From QHXQ01 sp036389375 (GTDB lineage Bacteria > Acidobacteriota > Blastocatellia > Pyrinomonadales > Pyrinomonadaceae): a stretch of 31,560 nucleotides of DNA. Below the pieces are notes generated by a model that searched no databases, was not told the origin of the DNA, and worked only from the letters and a program-made list of their open reading frames with translations. A program made the position numbers and the translations under genes. Location: contig DASVQA010000174.1 in assembly GCA_036389375.1 (NCBI GenBank), positions 1 to 31,560 on the forward strand, given 5' to 3'. Shown here piece by piece: positions 23,592 to 31,560 of the stretch. How positions within the stretch are numbered: position 1 is the stretch's first letter; each line of letters begins with the position of its first letter.

Positions 23592-23656
23592 AACAGTGAC
23601 GAGTGACAAGTGACAAGAAAGACCTCTTCTTCTTGCTCGTCCCTTGTCCCCCGTCC
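23592..23656. repeat. Heptad inverted repeat between adaptor and second ATPase
   Basis: Tandem 7-bp units AGTGACG, AGTGACA, AGTGACA (23595-23615) face CTCGTCC, CTTGTCC, CCCGTCC (23636-23656), forming an imperfect stem (about 17 of 22 positions paired). The element fills the space between the adaptor stop and the AGGAG of the next gene. Confidence 0.65.
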
Positions 23657-23669
23657 CTAGGAGACTGAC

Positions 23670-24401
23670 ATGACCGCAAACGTTCAACCCCTGATTCGCC
23701 TCGAGGACGTGAAGAAAGTTTTCTACACGGACGAGGTGGAGACGCACGCGCTCGCGGGCACGCACCTGAATGTCGCCCCCGGCGAATACGTCTCGATCAC
23801 CGGCCCGTCGGGCTGCGGCAAATCCACGCTGCTCTCGATCCTCGGCCTCTTGGACACGCCGACCGATGGCAAGTACATGCTCAACAGCCGTCCCGTCTCG
23901 GAACTCTCCGCCTCGGAGCGCGCGCGCATACGCAACCGCGAAGTCGGCTTCATCTTCCAGAGCTTCAATCTGATCGGCGACCTCAACGTCTATGAGAACG
24001 TCGAACTGCCGCTGACCTATCGTGGCTTGAGCGGCGCAGAGCGTAAAGAGCGCGTGACCGATGCTCTTGAGCGCGTCGGCATGGCGCATCGCGCGAAGCA
24101 CTTGCCGAGCCAACTCTCCGGCGGTCAGCAGCAGCGCGTCGCCGTCGCCCGCGCCGTCGCCGGACAGCCGCTCATCCTGCTGGCGGACGAGCCGACCGGC
24201 AACCTCGACTCGAAAAACGGCGAGGCCGTGATGGACTTGCTGCGCGAACTGCATCAGGGCGGCGCGACCATCTGCATGGTTACGCACGACCCGCGCTATG
24301 CGCGCTACGCCGACCGCACCATCCACCTCTTCGACGGGCGCGTTGTGAAAGAGGAGATCGGCAGCGTCGTCTCGTCGGAAGAAGCGGCCGAAGTGGCCTG
24401 A
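23670..24401 (+). CDS. ABC transporter ATP-binding protein (MacB/LolD-type)
   Basis: The product has 243 residues and starts at ATG 23670, with AGGAG eight bases upstream. All motifs are intact: Walker A GPSGCGKST (about 46-54), Q-loop FIFQSFNLIGDLNVYENVELPL, signature LSGGQQQR, Walker B LILLADEPTGNLDS with a normal D-loop, and H-loop VTHDPRYA. It belongs to the LolD/MacB/FtsE group powering lipoprotein release or drug and peptide export by mechanotransmission. Only 5 bp separate it from the first permease gene, so it is the most likely motor of that permease. The acidic C-terminal tail after the ATPase core is short and poorly conserved. Confidence 0.96.
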   Translation: MTANVQPLIRLEDVKKVFYTDEVETHALAGTHLNVAPGEYVSITGPSGCGKSTLLSILGLLDTPTDGKYMLNSRPVSELSASERARIRNREVGFIFQSFNLIGDLNVYENVELPLTYRGLSGAERKERVTDALERVGMAHRAKHLPSQLSGGQQQRVAVARAVAGQPLILLADEPTGNLDSKNGEAVMDLLRELHQGGATICMVTHDPRYARYADRTIHLFDGRVVKEEIGSVVSSEEAAEVA

Positions 24402-24406
24402 AGTTA

Positions 24407-26836
24407 ATGAACAACCTCTGGCAAGACATCCGCTACGGGTTGCGCACGCTCCTGAAGCAACCCGGCTTTACGGCGGTTGCGGTGCTGGCGCTCGCGTTGG
24501 GGATTGGCGTGAACACGACGATCTTCAGCGTGATCAACGCGCTCCTGCTCCATCCCTTCAACTTCCGCGACATGGGCACGCTCGCCGTCGTCTGGGAGAC
24601 GCGCGACGCGGCGGCGGACGAGCACGATGGCGGCGCGTTTGCCAACTATTTCGACATCAGAAACCAGAGCAAGTCGTTTGAAGCAATCGCGGCGTGGGCA
24701 GGTTGGAACGCGAACCTGACGGAAGGCGATAGCCCCGAACGCATCGAAGGCGTGGCGGCCACGCCGCAGTTCTTCTCCGTGCTTGGCGTGCAGCCGCGCA
24801 CGGGGCGCGGCTTTCTGCCGGAAGAGGAACAGCCCGGGCACGACCCCGTCGTGGTGGTAAGCGACGGGCTGTGGCGGCGACGCTTCAACGCGGACGCCGG
24901 CCTCGTCGGGCGCACCGTCCGCATCAACGAGCGCAGCTTCACGGTTGTCGGCATCATGCCGGCGGACTTTGCCTACCCGCGCCGCAACATAGACCTGTGG
25001 ACGCCGCTCATCGCCGACAAAGAAGACCAGACGAATCGTAGCAGCCACTATCTACAGACGGTCGCGCGCCTCAAGCCCGGCGTGACGCGTGCGAGCGCGC
25101 AAGCCGAACTCGAAGCCCTCGCGCGCAATCTCGCGCAGCAATATCCGGCGACGAACGCGAACCGCACCTTTCTGGTCGAGAGTCTGACCGATTCGGTCGG
25201 GCGCGGGCCGCGCCCTTATCTTTTGATCTCGCTCGGCGCGGTGCTGTTTGTGCTGCTCATCGCGTGCGCGAACGTGGCCAATCTACAGTTGATGCGGGCG
25301 ACGGCGCGGCAACGCGAGATCGCCGTGCGGCTTGCGCTCGGCGCATCGCGCTGGCGCATCGTGCGGCAGTTGTTGACGGAGAGCGTGCTGCTCTCGGTCG
25401 CGGGTGGGCTGTTGGGTCTGCTCCTGTCGGTGTGGGCGGTGGACGCGATTGCCGCCGGGATGCCGGCCAACTTCGCGCAGTTCATCAGCGGTTGGGAGCA
25501 CATGGGGATTGACTGGCGGGTCTTCGGTTTCACGCTCGCGGTCTCGCTCCTGACCGGCGTGCTGTTCGGCCTCGCGCCCGCGTGGCTGGCGACGCGCACG
25601 AATCTGAACGAAGCATTGAAAGAGGGTGGGCGCACGGGCACGGCGGGCGGCGGACGCGGGCGCATGCGCGCCGCTTTGATGGTCGCGGAAGTTGCGCTCT
25701 CGCTCGTACTCCTGATCGGCGCTGGGCTGATGGTGCGCAGCTTCATGCGCCTGCTCGAAGTGCGTACGGGCTTTAACGGGCAGAACGTGCTGACGATGCA
25801 GCTTGTGCTGCCCGCGCGCAAATATACGGAGGAGCAGACGGCGGACTTCTTCGCGCGGCTCGTCGCGCGCTTGCAGACCGTGCCCGGCGTGCAACACGCG
25901 GCGGCGGTCAACGTCATCCCGCTCGACTTCGACGACGACAGCGTCTTCTTCCAGATCGAAGGGCGCACGCCGTTCGCGCCCGGTCAGGAACCGCTCGCGG
26001 ACTTTCGCATCATCACGCCTGAGTTCTTCGCCACGCTCGACATCCCTATCTTGCGCGGGCGCAACTTCAATGAACGCGACGTGCGCAGTGCGCCCCACGT
26101 CATGCTCGTCAGCGACAAACTCGCGCACCGCTTCTTCGCCGACGAGAACCCGCTCGGCCAACACCTGCGGCTCGGCAAAGAGACTTACGAGGTCGTGGGC
26201 GTCGTCGGCGACGTGCGCTACAAGAATTTCGTCAACGAGCCGCGCGACGAACGGCTGCGCCCCTCCATCTACGTGCCGCACACGCAAATTTCGCCACGCG
26301 GCATGGGGCTTGTCGTCCGCGCCGCAGGCGACCCGGCCGCTTTAACTGCCGCCGTGCGTCACGAGGTGCAGGCGCTCGATAAAGATCAGCCCGTCTATGC
26401 CGTGCGGACGATGCCGCAGGTCTTCGTCGAGGGCATGGCTCCGCAGCGCCTGTCCGCCTTCATGTTCGCGGGCTTCGCGCTCGTCGCGCTGCTGCTCGCG
26501 GCGGTCGGCATCTACGCCGTCGTCGCTTACTCGGTCGCACAGCGGACGCACGAGATCGGTATTCGCATGGCGCTCGGCGCGCAAACCCGCGACATCCTCA
26601 AGCTGGTCGTCGGGCAGGGCATGACGATCACGGCCATCGGCGTCGTGGTCGGCCTCGTCGCCGCCTTCGGCGTGACGCGCGCAATGGCGAGCATCCTCTA
26701 CGGCGTGAGCGCGAGCGACCCCGTGACCTTCGGCAGCGTCGCGGTGCTCGCGGCGCTGATCGCCTGCGCTGCCTGCTACATCCCTGCGCGCCGCGCGACG
26801 AAGGTTGATCCGATGGTCGCGCTCAGGCACGAGTGA
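24407..26836 (+). CDS. MacB-like ABC permease, duplicated (ADOP) type, copy 1
   Basis: The product has 809 residues, about twice the length of a standard MacB permease half. It starts with a conserved MNNLWQDIRYGLRTLLKQPGFT motif and a first helix (about 21-47), then a MacB-type periplasmic domain (about 50-265). The first FtsX domain (about 275-430) contains ANVANLQLMRATARQREIAVRLALGASRWRIVRQLL. A second periplasmic domain (about 460-680) and second FtsX domain (about 690-805) contain QRTHEIGIRMALGAQ and YIPARRATKVDPMVALR. This is the acidobacterial duplicated permease layout. Such permeases are usually 'orphan', but here an ATPase ends 5 bp upstream and an adaptor precedes it. It probably exports a peptide, lipid or drug. 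The substrate is unknown. Confidence 0.95.
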   Translation: MNNLWQDIRYGLRTLLKQPGFTAVAVLALALGIGVNTTIFSVINALLLHPFNFRDMGTLAVVWETRDAAADEHDGGAFANYFDIRNQSKSFEAIAAWAGWNANLTEGDSPERIEGVAATPQFFSVLGVQPRTGRGFLPEEEQPGHDPVVVVSDGLWRRRFNADAGLVGRTVRINERSFTVVGIMPADFAYPRRNIDLWTPLIADKEDQTNRSSHYLQTVARLKPGVTRASAQAELEALARNLAQQYPATNANRTFLVESLTDSVGRGPRPYLLISLGAVLFVLLIACANVANLQLMRATARQREIAVRLALGASRWRIVRQLLTESVLLSVAGGLLGLLLSVWAVDAIAAGMPANFAQFISGWEHMGIDWRVFGFTLAVSLLTGVLFGLAPAWLATRTNLNEALKEGGRTGTAGGGRGRMRAALMVAEVALSLVLLIGAGLMVRSFMRLLEVRTGFNGQNVLTMQLVLPARKYTEEQTADFFARLVARLQTVPGVQHAAAVNVIPLDFDDDSVFFQIEGRTPFAPGQEPLADFRIITPEFFATLDIPILRGRNFNERDVRSAPHVMLVSDKLAHRFFADENPLGQHLRLGKETYEVVGVVGDVRYKNFVNEPRDERLRPSIYVPHTQISPRGMGLVVRAAGDPAALTAAVRHEVQALDKDQPVYAVRTMPQVFVEGMAPQRLSAFMFAGFALVALLLAAVGIYAVVAYSVAQRTHEIGIRMALGAQTRDILKLVVGQGMTITAIGVVVGLVAAFGVTRAMASILYGVSASDPVTFGSVAVLAALIACAACYIPARRATKVDPMVALRHE

Positions 26837-26847
26837 GCAAAGTTCTG

Positions 26848-26992
26848 ACAGTAGTTTGTCGTCAGTAGTCAGTCAGTCAGTCCGTTGTCAGTTGTTTCGG
26901 ATCGCACAAGGTTGTCCGTCCTACAGCTTTCGACCGCCAAGCCCGGCGTGGTCGCAAAGGTAGCGGACAACTGATCACGGACAACGGACAAA
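26848..26992. repeat. Tandem-unit inverted repeat between permeases 1 and 2
   Basis: A CAGTAGT/GTCAGTC-rich tandem tract (about 26848-26895) faces a GGACAAC/ACGGACAA tract (about 26963-26992). GTCCGTTGTC (26880-26889) pairs perfectly with GACAACGGAC (26980-26989), and AGTTGT (26890-26895) with ACAACT (26967-26972). It lies after the permease 1 stop and ends just before the GGAGG of permease 2. Confidence 0.6.
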
Positions 26993-27004
26993 CCGGAGGT
27001 ACAC

Positions 27005-29467
27005 ATGGAGACTATCTGGCAAGACGTGCGCTATGGCGTGCGCACGCTCTTGAAAAGTCCGGGCTTTACGCTTGTTGCCATCGTCGTGCTGGCGCTCGGC
27101 ATCGGCGCGAACACGACGATCTTCTCAGTCGTCAACGCGCTCCTGCTGCGTCCGCCCGCAGGCGTCCAAGACCCGGCCCGCATGGTGCTGCTCGGTCGCA
27201 CCACCGACGGGCAGGACTTCGACACCTTCACCTATCCCGATTACGTTGACTACCGCGCGCAAACCTCGGCCTTCGCGGGCATCTGCGCCTACTTCAACAC
27301 GCCCTTCCACTTGAGCACCGGCAGCGACGCCGTGCGCGTGCCCGGCTCGCTCGTCAGCGGCAATTACTTCGAGGTGCTCGGCGCACAGGCCGCACGCGGA
27401 CGCACCATCCAACCGGCAGACGACCGCGAACCGGGCGCGCACCCCGTCGCCGTCATCAGCGACGGGCTGTGGCGCAGGCGCTTCGGCGCAGACCCCGGCG
27501 TTGTCGGGCAGAACGTAAGCCTCAACGGGCAGCCGTTCACTATCGTCGGCATCGCGCGCCCCGGCTTCACCGGCACGGAGACGGATCACGCGTCCGACGT
27601 GTGGGTTCCGCTCGCCATGTACGCTCAGGCGCTGCCCGGCCACTTCGACGGTCTGAACCCGCTCGTCGAGCGCGACATCACGTGGCTGAGCGCCTTCGCC
27701 CGCCTCAGAGAAGGCGTCACGCCCGCGCAGGCGCAGACGGAACTCGACACCGTCGCGCATCGCTTGGCCGAAGCCTATCCCGCATCGAACAAGCGCAAAG
27801 GCGCGGCGCTCAGTCCCGGTCTCGGCTTCAATCCGGGCCAGCGCCGCGACGTGCGGCAGATGACGACGATGCTGATGATCGTCGTCGCGCTCGTGCTGCT
27901 GATCGCGTGCGCGAACGTGGCCAACCTGCTGCTCGCGCGCGGCGTCACGCGGCACAAGGAGCTTGGCATTCGGCTCGCGCTCGGCGCGGGGCGCGGGCGA
28001 CTCGTGCGCCAACTGCTGACGGAGAGTCTGTTGCTCGCGCTCTTGAGCGGCATCGCGGGTCTCTTCGTCGCTCTGTGGACGAGCGACCTGCTGTTGCAGT
28101 TCATCCCGGCCGATGCGTTCGGCGGCACGGCGACGCTCGACCTCAGCCCCGACCGCCGCGTGCTCATGTTCGCCGGCTTCGTCTCGCTCCTGACCGGCTT
28201 CGTCTTCGGCCTCGTGCCCGCGCTGCAAACGTCGCGCCCGGACGTGATGACGGTCTTGAAACAGACGGGCACGCCGGGCAGCGTGCGCGTGCGTTCGCGG
28301 CTGCGCGGCGCGCTCGTCGTCACGCAGATCGCGCTCTCGCTTGTCCTCTTGGTCTGCGCTGGTCTCTTCGTCCGCACGCTTAGCAACTCGCGCGCGATCA
28401 GTCCCGGCTTCAACACCGCCCACGTCCTGACCGCCACGCTCGATCTCGGACGGCAAAACTACAAGCAGCCGCAGGCGGAACTCTTCTACGCGCAACTCGT
28501 GGAGCGCGTGCGCGCGCTGCCCGGCGTCGAAGCCGCGAGCCTCGCGGAGATGCTGCCGCTCGGCGGCGGCTCGCTCGGCACGGGCATCAAGCTTGAAGGG
28601 CAACCGGAGGACGCGCCCCCCATCTCGGTGGATTTCAACAACGTCGCGCCCGATTACCTGCGCACGATGGAGATTCCGCTCAAACTCGGGCGCGACTTCA
28701 ACGCGCAGGACACGACCGCTGCGCCCGGTGTCGTTATCGTCAACGAGACGCTCGCGCGCAAACTCTGGCCCGGCGAGAGCGCAATCGGCAAACGCTTCAG
28801 CATGCCGAAGGGCTTGAGCGGGCGCGCGCCTGTGGAGGTCGTAGGCGTTGCGGCCGATACGAAATACCGGACGCTCTTTGAGCGCCCGCGCACATACATG
28901 TACGTGCCCTTCGCGCAGAACTTCAGCGCCGCGATGCGCCTACATGTGCGGACGAGCGGCGACCCCGAAGCGCTGCGTGCGGCCGTCGCCCGCGAAGTGC
29001 AGGCGCTCGACCGCAACCTGCCGCTCGCCGGCGTCAAGACCCTGAGCGAGCAACTGAACAGTTCGCTCACAGAGCAGCGCGTCGCCGCCACGCTCGTCGC
29101 CGTCTTTGGTCTTCTGGCGCTCGCGCTCGCCGCCATCGGTCTCTATGGTCTGCTCGCCTATACGGTCACGCAGCGCACACACGAGATCGGCGTGCGCCTC
29201 GCGCTCGGCGCGCAGACGGGCGACGTGCTGCGCCTTGTGCTGCGCGAGGGCCTGCGCCTGGCGCTCATCGGCGTCGGCGTCGGTTTGCTTATCGCGGCGG
29301 GCGTGACGCGCCTGCTCGCCAGCCTGCTCTACGGCGTCAGCGCGCTCGACCCGTTGACCTACGCGGGCGTCGCCGCCGCGCTCATCGTCGTCGCGCTCAT
29401 CGCCAGCTACGTCCCGGCCCGCCGGGCCACAAAGGTCGATCCGATGACAGCGCTCAGATATGAATGA
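27005..29467 (+). CDS. MacB-like ABC permease, duplicated (ADOP) type, copy 2
   Basis: The product has 820 residues and starts at ATG 27005 after GGAGG with 7-nt spacing. The layout is as in copy 1: N-terminal motif METIWQDVRYGVRTLLKSPGFT and first helix, then a periplasmic domain (about 50-275). The first FtsX domain contains ANVANLLLARGVTRHKELGIRLALGAGRGRLVRQLL. The second periplasmic domain (about 460-690) and second FtsX domain contain QRTHEIGVRLALGAQTGDVLRLVL and YVPARRATKVDPMTALRYE. It diverges from copy 1 in the periplasmic parts, which suggests a different substrate or a different place in a hetero-oligomer. It has no ATPase of its own and would use one of the two encoded upstream. 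Confidence 0.95.
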   Translation: METIWQDVRYGVRTLLKSPGFTLVAIVVLALGIGANTTIFSVVNALLLRPPAGVQDPARMVLLGRTTDGQDFDTFTYPDYVDYRAQTSAFAGICAYFNTPFHLSTGSDAVRVPGSLVSGNYFEVLGAQAARGRTIQPADDREPGAHPVAVISDGLWRRRFGADPGVVGQNVSLNGQPFTIVGIARPGFTGTETDHASDVWVPLAMYAQALPGHFDGLNPLVERDITWLSAFARLREGVTPAQAQTELDTVAHRLAEAYPASNKRKGAALSPGLGFNPGQRRDVRQMTTMLMIVVALVLLIACANVANLLLARGVTRHKELGIRLALGAGRGRLVRQLLTESLLLALLSGIAGLFVALWTSDLLLQFIPADAFGGTATLDLSPDRRVLMFAGFVSLLTGFVFGLVPALQTSRPDVMTVLKQTGTPGSVRVRSRLRGALVVTQIALSLVLLVCAGLFVRTLSNSRAISPGFNTAHVLTATLDLGRQNYKQPQAELFYAQLVERVRALPGVEAASLAEMLPLGGGSLGTGIKLEGQPEDAPPISVDFNNVAPDYLRTMEIPLKLGRDFNAQDTTAAPGVVIVNETLARKLWPGESAIGKRFSMPKGLSGRAPVEVVGVAADTKYRTLFERPRTYMYVPFAQNFSAAMRLHVRTSGDPEALRAAVAREVQALDRNLPLAGVKTLSEQLNSSLTEQRVAATLVAVFGLLALALAAIGLYGLLAYTVTQRTHEIGVRLALGAQTGDVLRLVLREGLRLALIGVGVGLLIAAGVTRLLASLLYGVSALDPLTYAGVAAALIVVALIASYVPARRATKVDPMTALRYE

Positions 29468-29547
29468 AGTGCTGAGTGCTGCGTGCTGGGTGCTGAGTGA
29501 AAGACAACTTGCTTCCACTCAGCACTCAGGACGCAGCACGCAGCACT
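29468..29547. repeat. Heptad inverted repeat between permeases 2 and 3
   Basis: Left arm 29468-29499 consists of four and a half tandem 7-bp units of the form NGTGCTG, where N varies. Right arm 29516-29547 is its complement over 29 of 32 positions, plus one G-T pair, around a 16-nt loop. It starts at the base after the stop of permease 2 and ends just before the GGAGG of permease 3. Confidence 0.8.
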
Positions 29548-29565
29548 GCTCCTGGAGGTCTCGTG

Positions 29566-31560
29566 ATGAACAACCTGTGGCTTGATCTGCGCTACGGCGC
29601 ACGCATGCTGCTGAAGCGGCCGAGTTTCACGTTGATCACCGTGCTGACGCTCGCGCTGGGCATCGGCGCGAACACGGCCATCTTCAGTCTGGTCAGCGCC
29701 GTGCTGCTGCGCCCGTTGAATTACCAAGAGCCGGAGCGGCTGGTGATGATCTGGGAGGGGGTGGCGGCTCTGGGCCTCACGGGCGACACGCCCGCGCCCG
29801 CCAACTATGCCGACTGGAAAGCGCAAAGTCAGTCGTTCGCTGACATGGCGGCGCTCAACCTGCAAAACTTCAACCTCACCGGCGACGGCGAACCGGAGCG
29901 GGTGACGGCCTTCGGCGCGACCGCAAACTTCTTCCCGCTGCTCGGCGTGCAACCGGTGCTCGGGCGCACCTTCACCGACGAAGAGGCCAAGCCGGGCGCA
30001 AACAAGGTGGTCGTCTTAAGCCATGGCCTCTGGCAGACGCGCTATGGCGGCGAGCGCAGCATCGTTGGGCGCGACATAGAACTCAACGGCGAGAAGTACA
30101 CGGTCGTCGGCGTGATGCCGGCGGACTTCCAGTTTGCCGTGCCGGACACGCGCCTGTGGGTTCCGCTTGCGTTCACTCCGGCAGAACTCGCCAATCGTGA
30201 CACGCACTATCTCAACGTGGTGGCACGGCTCAAACCCGGCGTCAGCGTCGCGCAGGCGAACGCCGACATACAGGCCATCACCGAACGCATCGCGGCGGCT
30301 TACCCCGATTCGTCGTCGGGCTTGGGCGCGTCCGTCGTCTCGTTGCACGACACGCTGGCGGGCGACGTGCGCCGGCCGTTCACGATGCTGCTCGTGGCGG
30401 TGGCGTTCGTGCTGCTGATCGCATGCGCGAACATCGCGGGCGTGTTGCTCTCGCGCGGCGCGGCGCGTGGGCGCGAGATGGCTGTGCGGGCGGCGCTCGG
30501 CGCGTCGCGCTGGCGCATCGTGCGGCAGTTGTTGACGGAGAGCGTGTTGCTCGGCCTCTTGGGCGGCATACTCGGCGCGCTCTTGGCCCTTTGGACTTTC
30601 TCTTTCCTGCAACAACTCATTCCGGCCGGTCTGCGCACGTCCGCCACGTTGCAACTCGACCTGCCGGTGCTCGCCTTCACGCTCGGCGTCTCGCTCATGG
30701 CGGGCGTGGTCTTCGGGCTTGCGCCCGCGCTCGCAGCCGCGCGCACCGATCTGAACGAGGCGCTCAAACAGGGCGGCGGGCGGGGCGTGCTGGGCGGGGC
30801 GCAGCGTTGGCTGCGGGGCGCGTTCGTCGTCGGCGAGGTCGCGCTGGCGCTCGTCCTCTTGGTCGGTGCGGGGCTGCTGATTCAGACGCTCGCCAAACTC
30901 CGCAATCAATATGCAGACCTGCGGCCCGAAAGCATCCTGACGGCGCGCACGCAGTTGCTCGGCGAGCGTTATCGCACGACCGAACAGCGCGCGGCCTTCT
31001 ACGACGGCGTGCTGCAACGCGTCGCGCACCTGCCGGGCGTGGTCGCCGCCGGCTACACGACCGCCGTGCCGCTCGCTTGGAAGGGCGGCGCAAACGGGCT
31101 GACGCTCGAAGGACGCGCCTCGGATGCAAACACCTTTTGGAACGCCATCCACCGGCAGATCAGCCCCGACTATTTCCAGGCCATCGGCATCCCCTTGCGC
31201 GCGGGTCGCGCCTTCAACGAGCACGACGATGCGCGCGCCGTGCCGGTCGCCATCGTCAACGAGACGATGGCCAAGAGTTATTGGCCGGGCGAGACGGCCA
31301 TCGGCAAGCGTTTCAAGATCGGTAGTCTGGATGATCCGAACCCCTGGCTGACGATTGTGGGCGTGGCGGCCGACGTGCGCCAGATGGGCGCGGACGCACC
31401 GGTTAAGGCGGAGATGTACGTGCCCTACCGGCAGCCGCAGCCGTTCTCTTTCTACGCGCCGCGCGATCTGGTGATCCGCACGGCGGTCGAACCGGCGAGC
31501 CTCGTGCCCGCTGTCCGGCAGGCCGTCCACGAAGTTGACCCCACACAGCCCGTCGCCAAC
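29566..31560 (+). CDS. MacB-like ABC permease, duplicated (ADOP) type, copy 3 (partial, cut by window edge)
   Basis: The frame is open from ATG 29566 (GGAGG upstream; a GTG lies one codon earlier) to the right edge, giving 665 residues without a stop. It begins MNNLWLDLRYGARMLLKRPSFT, and the first helix contains LTLALGIGANTAIFSLVSAVLLRPL. The first periplasmic domain and first FtsX domain follow (ANIAGVLLSRGAARGREMAVRAALGASRWRIVRQLL), and the second periplasmic domain then runs to the edge. The missing part should be the second FtsX domain. A 42-bp stretch (30505-30546) is identical to copy 1 (25346-25387). It is the third permease of the operon. Confidence 0.93.
   Translation, partial: MNNLWLDLRYGARMLLKRPSFTLITVLTLALGIGANTAIFSLVSAVLLRPLNYQEPERLVMIWEGVAALGLTGDTPAPANYADWKAQSQSFADMAALNLQNFNLTGDGEPERVTAFGATANFFPLLGVQPVLGRTFTDEEAKPGANKVVVLSHGLWQTRYGGERSIVGRDIELNGEKYTVVGVMPADFQFAVPDTRLWVPLAFTPAELANRDTHYLNVVARLKPGVSVAQANADIQAITERIAAAYPDSSSGLGASVVSLHDTLAGDVRRPFTMLLVAVAFVLLIACANIAGVLLSRGAARGREMAVRAALGASRWRIVRQLLTESVLLGLLGGILGALLALWTFSFLQQLIPAGLRTSATLQLDLPVLAFTLGVSLMAGVVFGLAPALAAARTDLNEALKQGGGRGVLGGAQRWLRGAFVVGEVALALVLLVGAGLLIQTLAKLRNQYADLRPESILTARTQLLGERYRTTEQRAAFYDGVLQRVAHLPGVVAAGYTTAVPLAWKGGANGLTLEGRASDANTFWNAIHRQISPDYFQAIGIPLRAGRAFNEHDDARAVPVAIVNETMAKSYWPGETAIGKRFKIGSLDDPNPWLTIVGVAADVRQMGADAPVKAEMYVPYRQPQPFSFYAPRDLVIRTAVEPASLVPAVRQAVHEVDPTQPVAN

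Noticed and set aside
27125..28603. 492-residue - strand ORF opposite permease 2
   Set aside because: Shadow frame rich in Arg, Glu and Ala; the opposite strand has the clear FtsX/MacB motifs.
23592..29547. CRISPR array interpretation of the intercistronic repeats
   Set aside because: Units are 7 bp without spacers, arranged as inverted arms, and no cas genes are nearby.
30016..31530. 504-residue - strand ORF near the right edge
   Set aside because: Shadow of the third permease, whose + strand frame is open from 29566 to the edge with all family motifs.

Overview
The window looks like chromosomal DNA of an Acidobacteriota bacterium, most likely class Blastocatellia or a relative. This is inferred from the high GC content, three tandem full-length MacB-like permeases of the acidobacterial duplicated (ADOP) type, an Oar-like TonB-dependent receptor with a carboxypeptidase-regulatory N-terminus, a CBM9/DUF5916 outer-membrane protein, and several secreted proteins of a kind common in that phylum. 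No rRNA, tRNA, CRISPR array, transposase or integrase gene was recognised.

Layout. 1-226: end of a HEAT-repeat protein. 603-1016: small exported Sm-like protein. 1068-3634 (-): OmpR-type two-component pair. 3979-4692 (+): zinc-ribbon membrane protein, facing a secreted beta-rich protein (4798-5181, -) across a perfect 28-bp hairpin. 5471 to about 6676: a lower-GC island with two small genes (PaiA-like GNAT; DUF3995) that has the architecture of two integron gene cassettes with attC-like sites. 6931-10532 (+): exported LolA-like protein followed by an Oar-like receptor. 10655-14825 (-): a tight seven-gene operon (Rrf2 regulator, thioredoxin, PaaI-type thioesterase, DinB-like protein, unknown protein, GNAT, aldo/keto reductase). 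It lies behind a promoter whose -35 and -10 hexamers are both perfect consensus, with an Rrf2/IscR-type palindrome over the -10, and it ends at a strong hairpin. 14974-16089 and 16261-18897 (-): an exported protein of unknown function and the DUF5916 protein. 19125-21079 (-): LytS/LytTR sensor-regulator pair. 21447 to the right edge (+): an exporter operon with ATPase, periplasmic adaptor, second ATPase and three large permeases, the last one cut by the window edge.

How the parts fit together. The Rrf2 operon reads as one redox/electrophile-stress unit, probably autoregulated. The LytS/LytTR pair is divergent from the MacAB-like exporter operon and may control it. Within that operon, three of the intercistronic gaps (23592-23656, 26848-26992, 29468-29547) are each filled by a different inverted repeat built from short, mostly 7-bp, tandem units. 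Each lies between a stop codon and the next ribosome-binding site. Together with the cassette-like island and the Rrf2 promoter, these are the least ordinary signals in the window.
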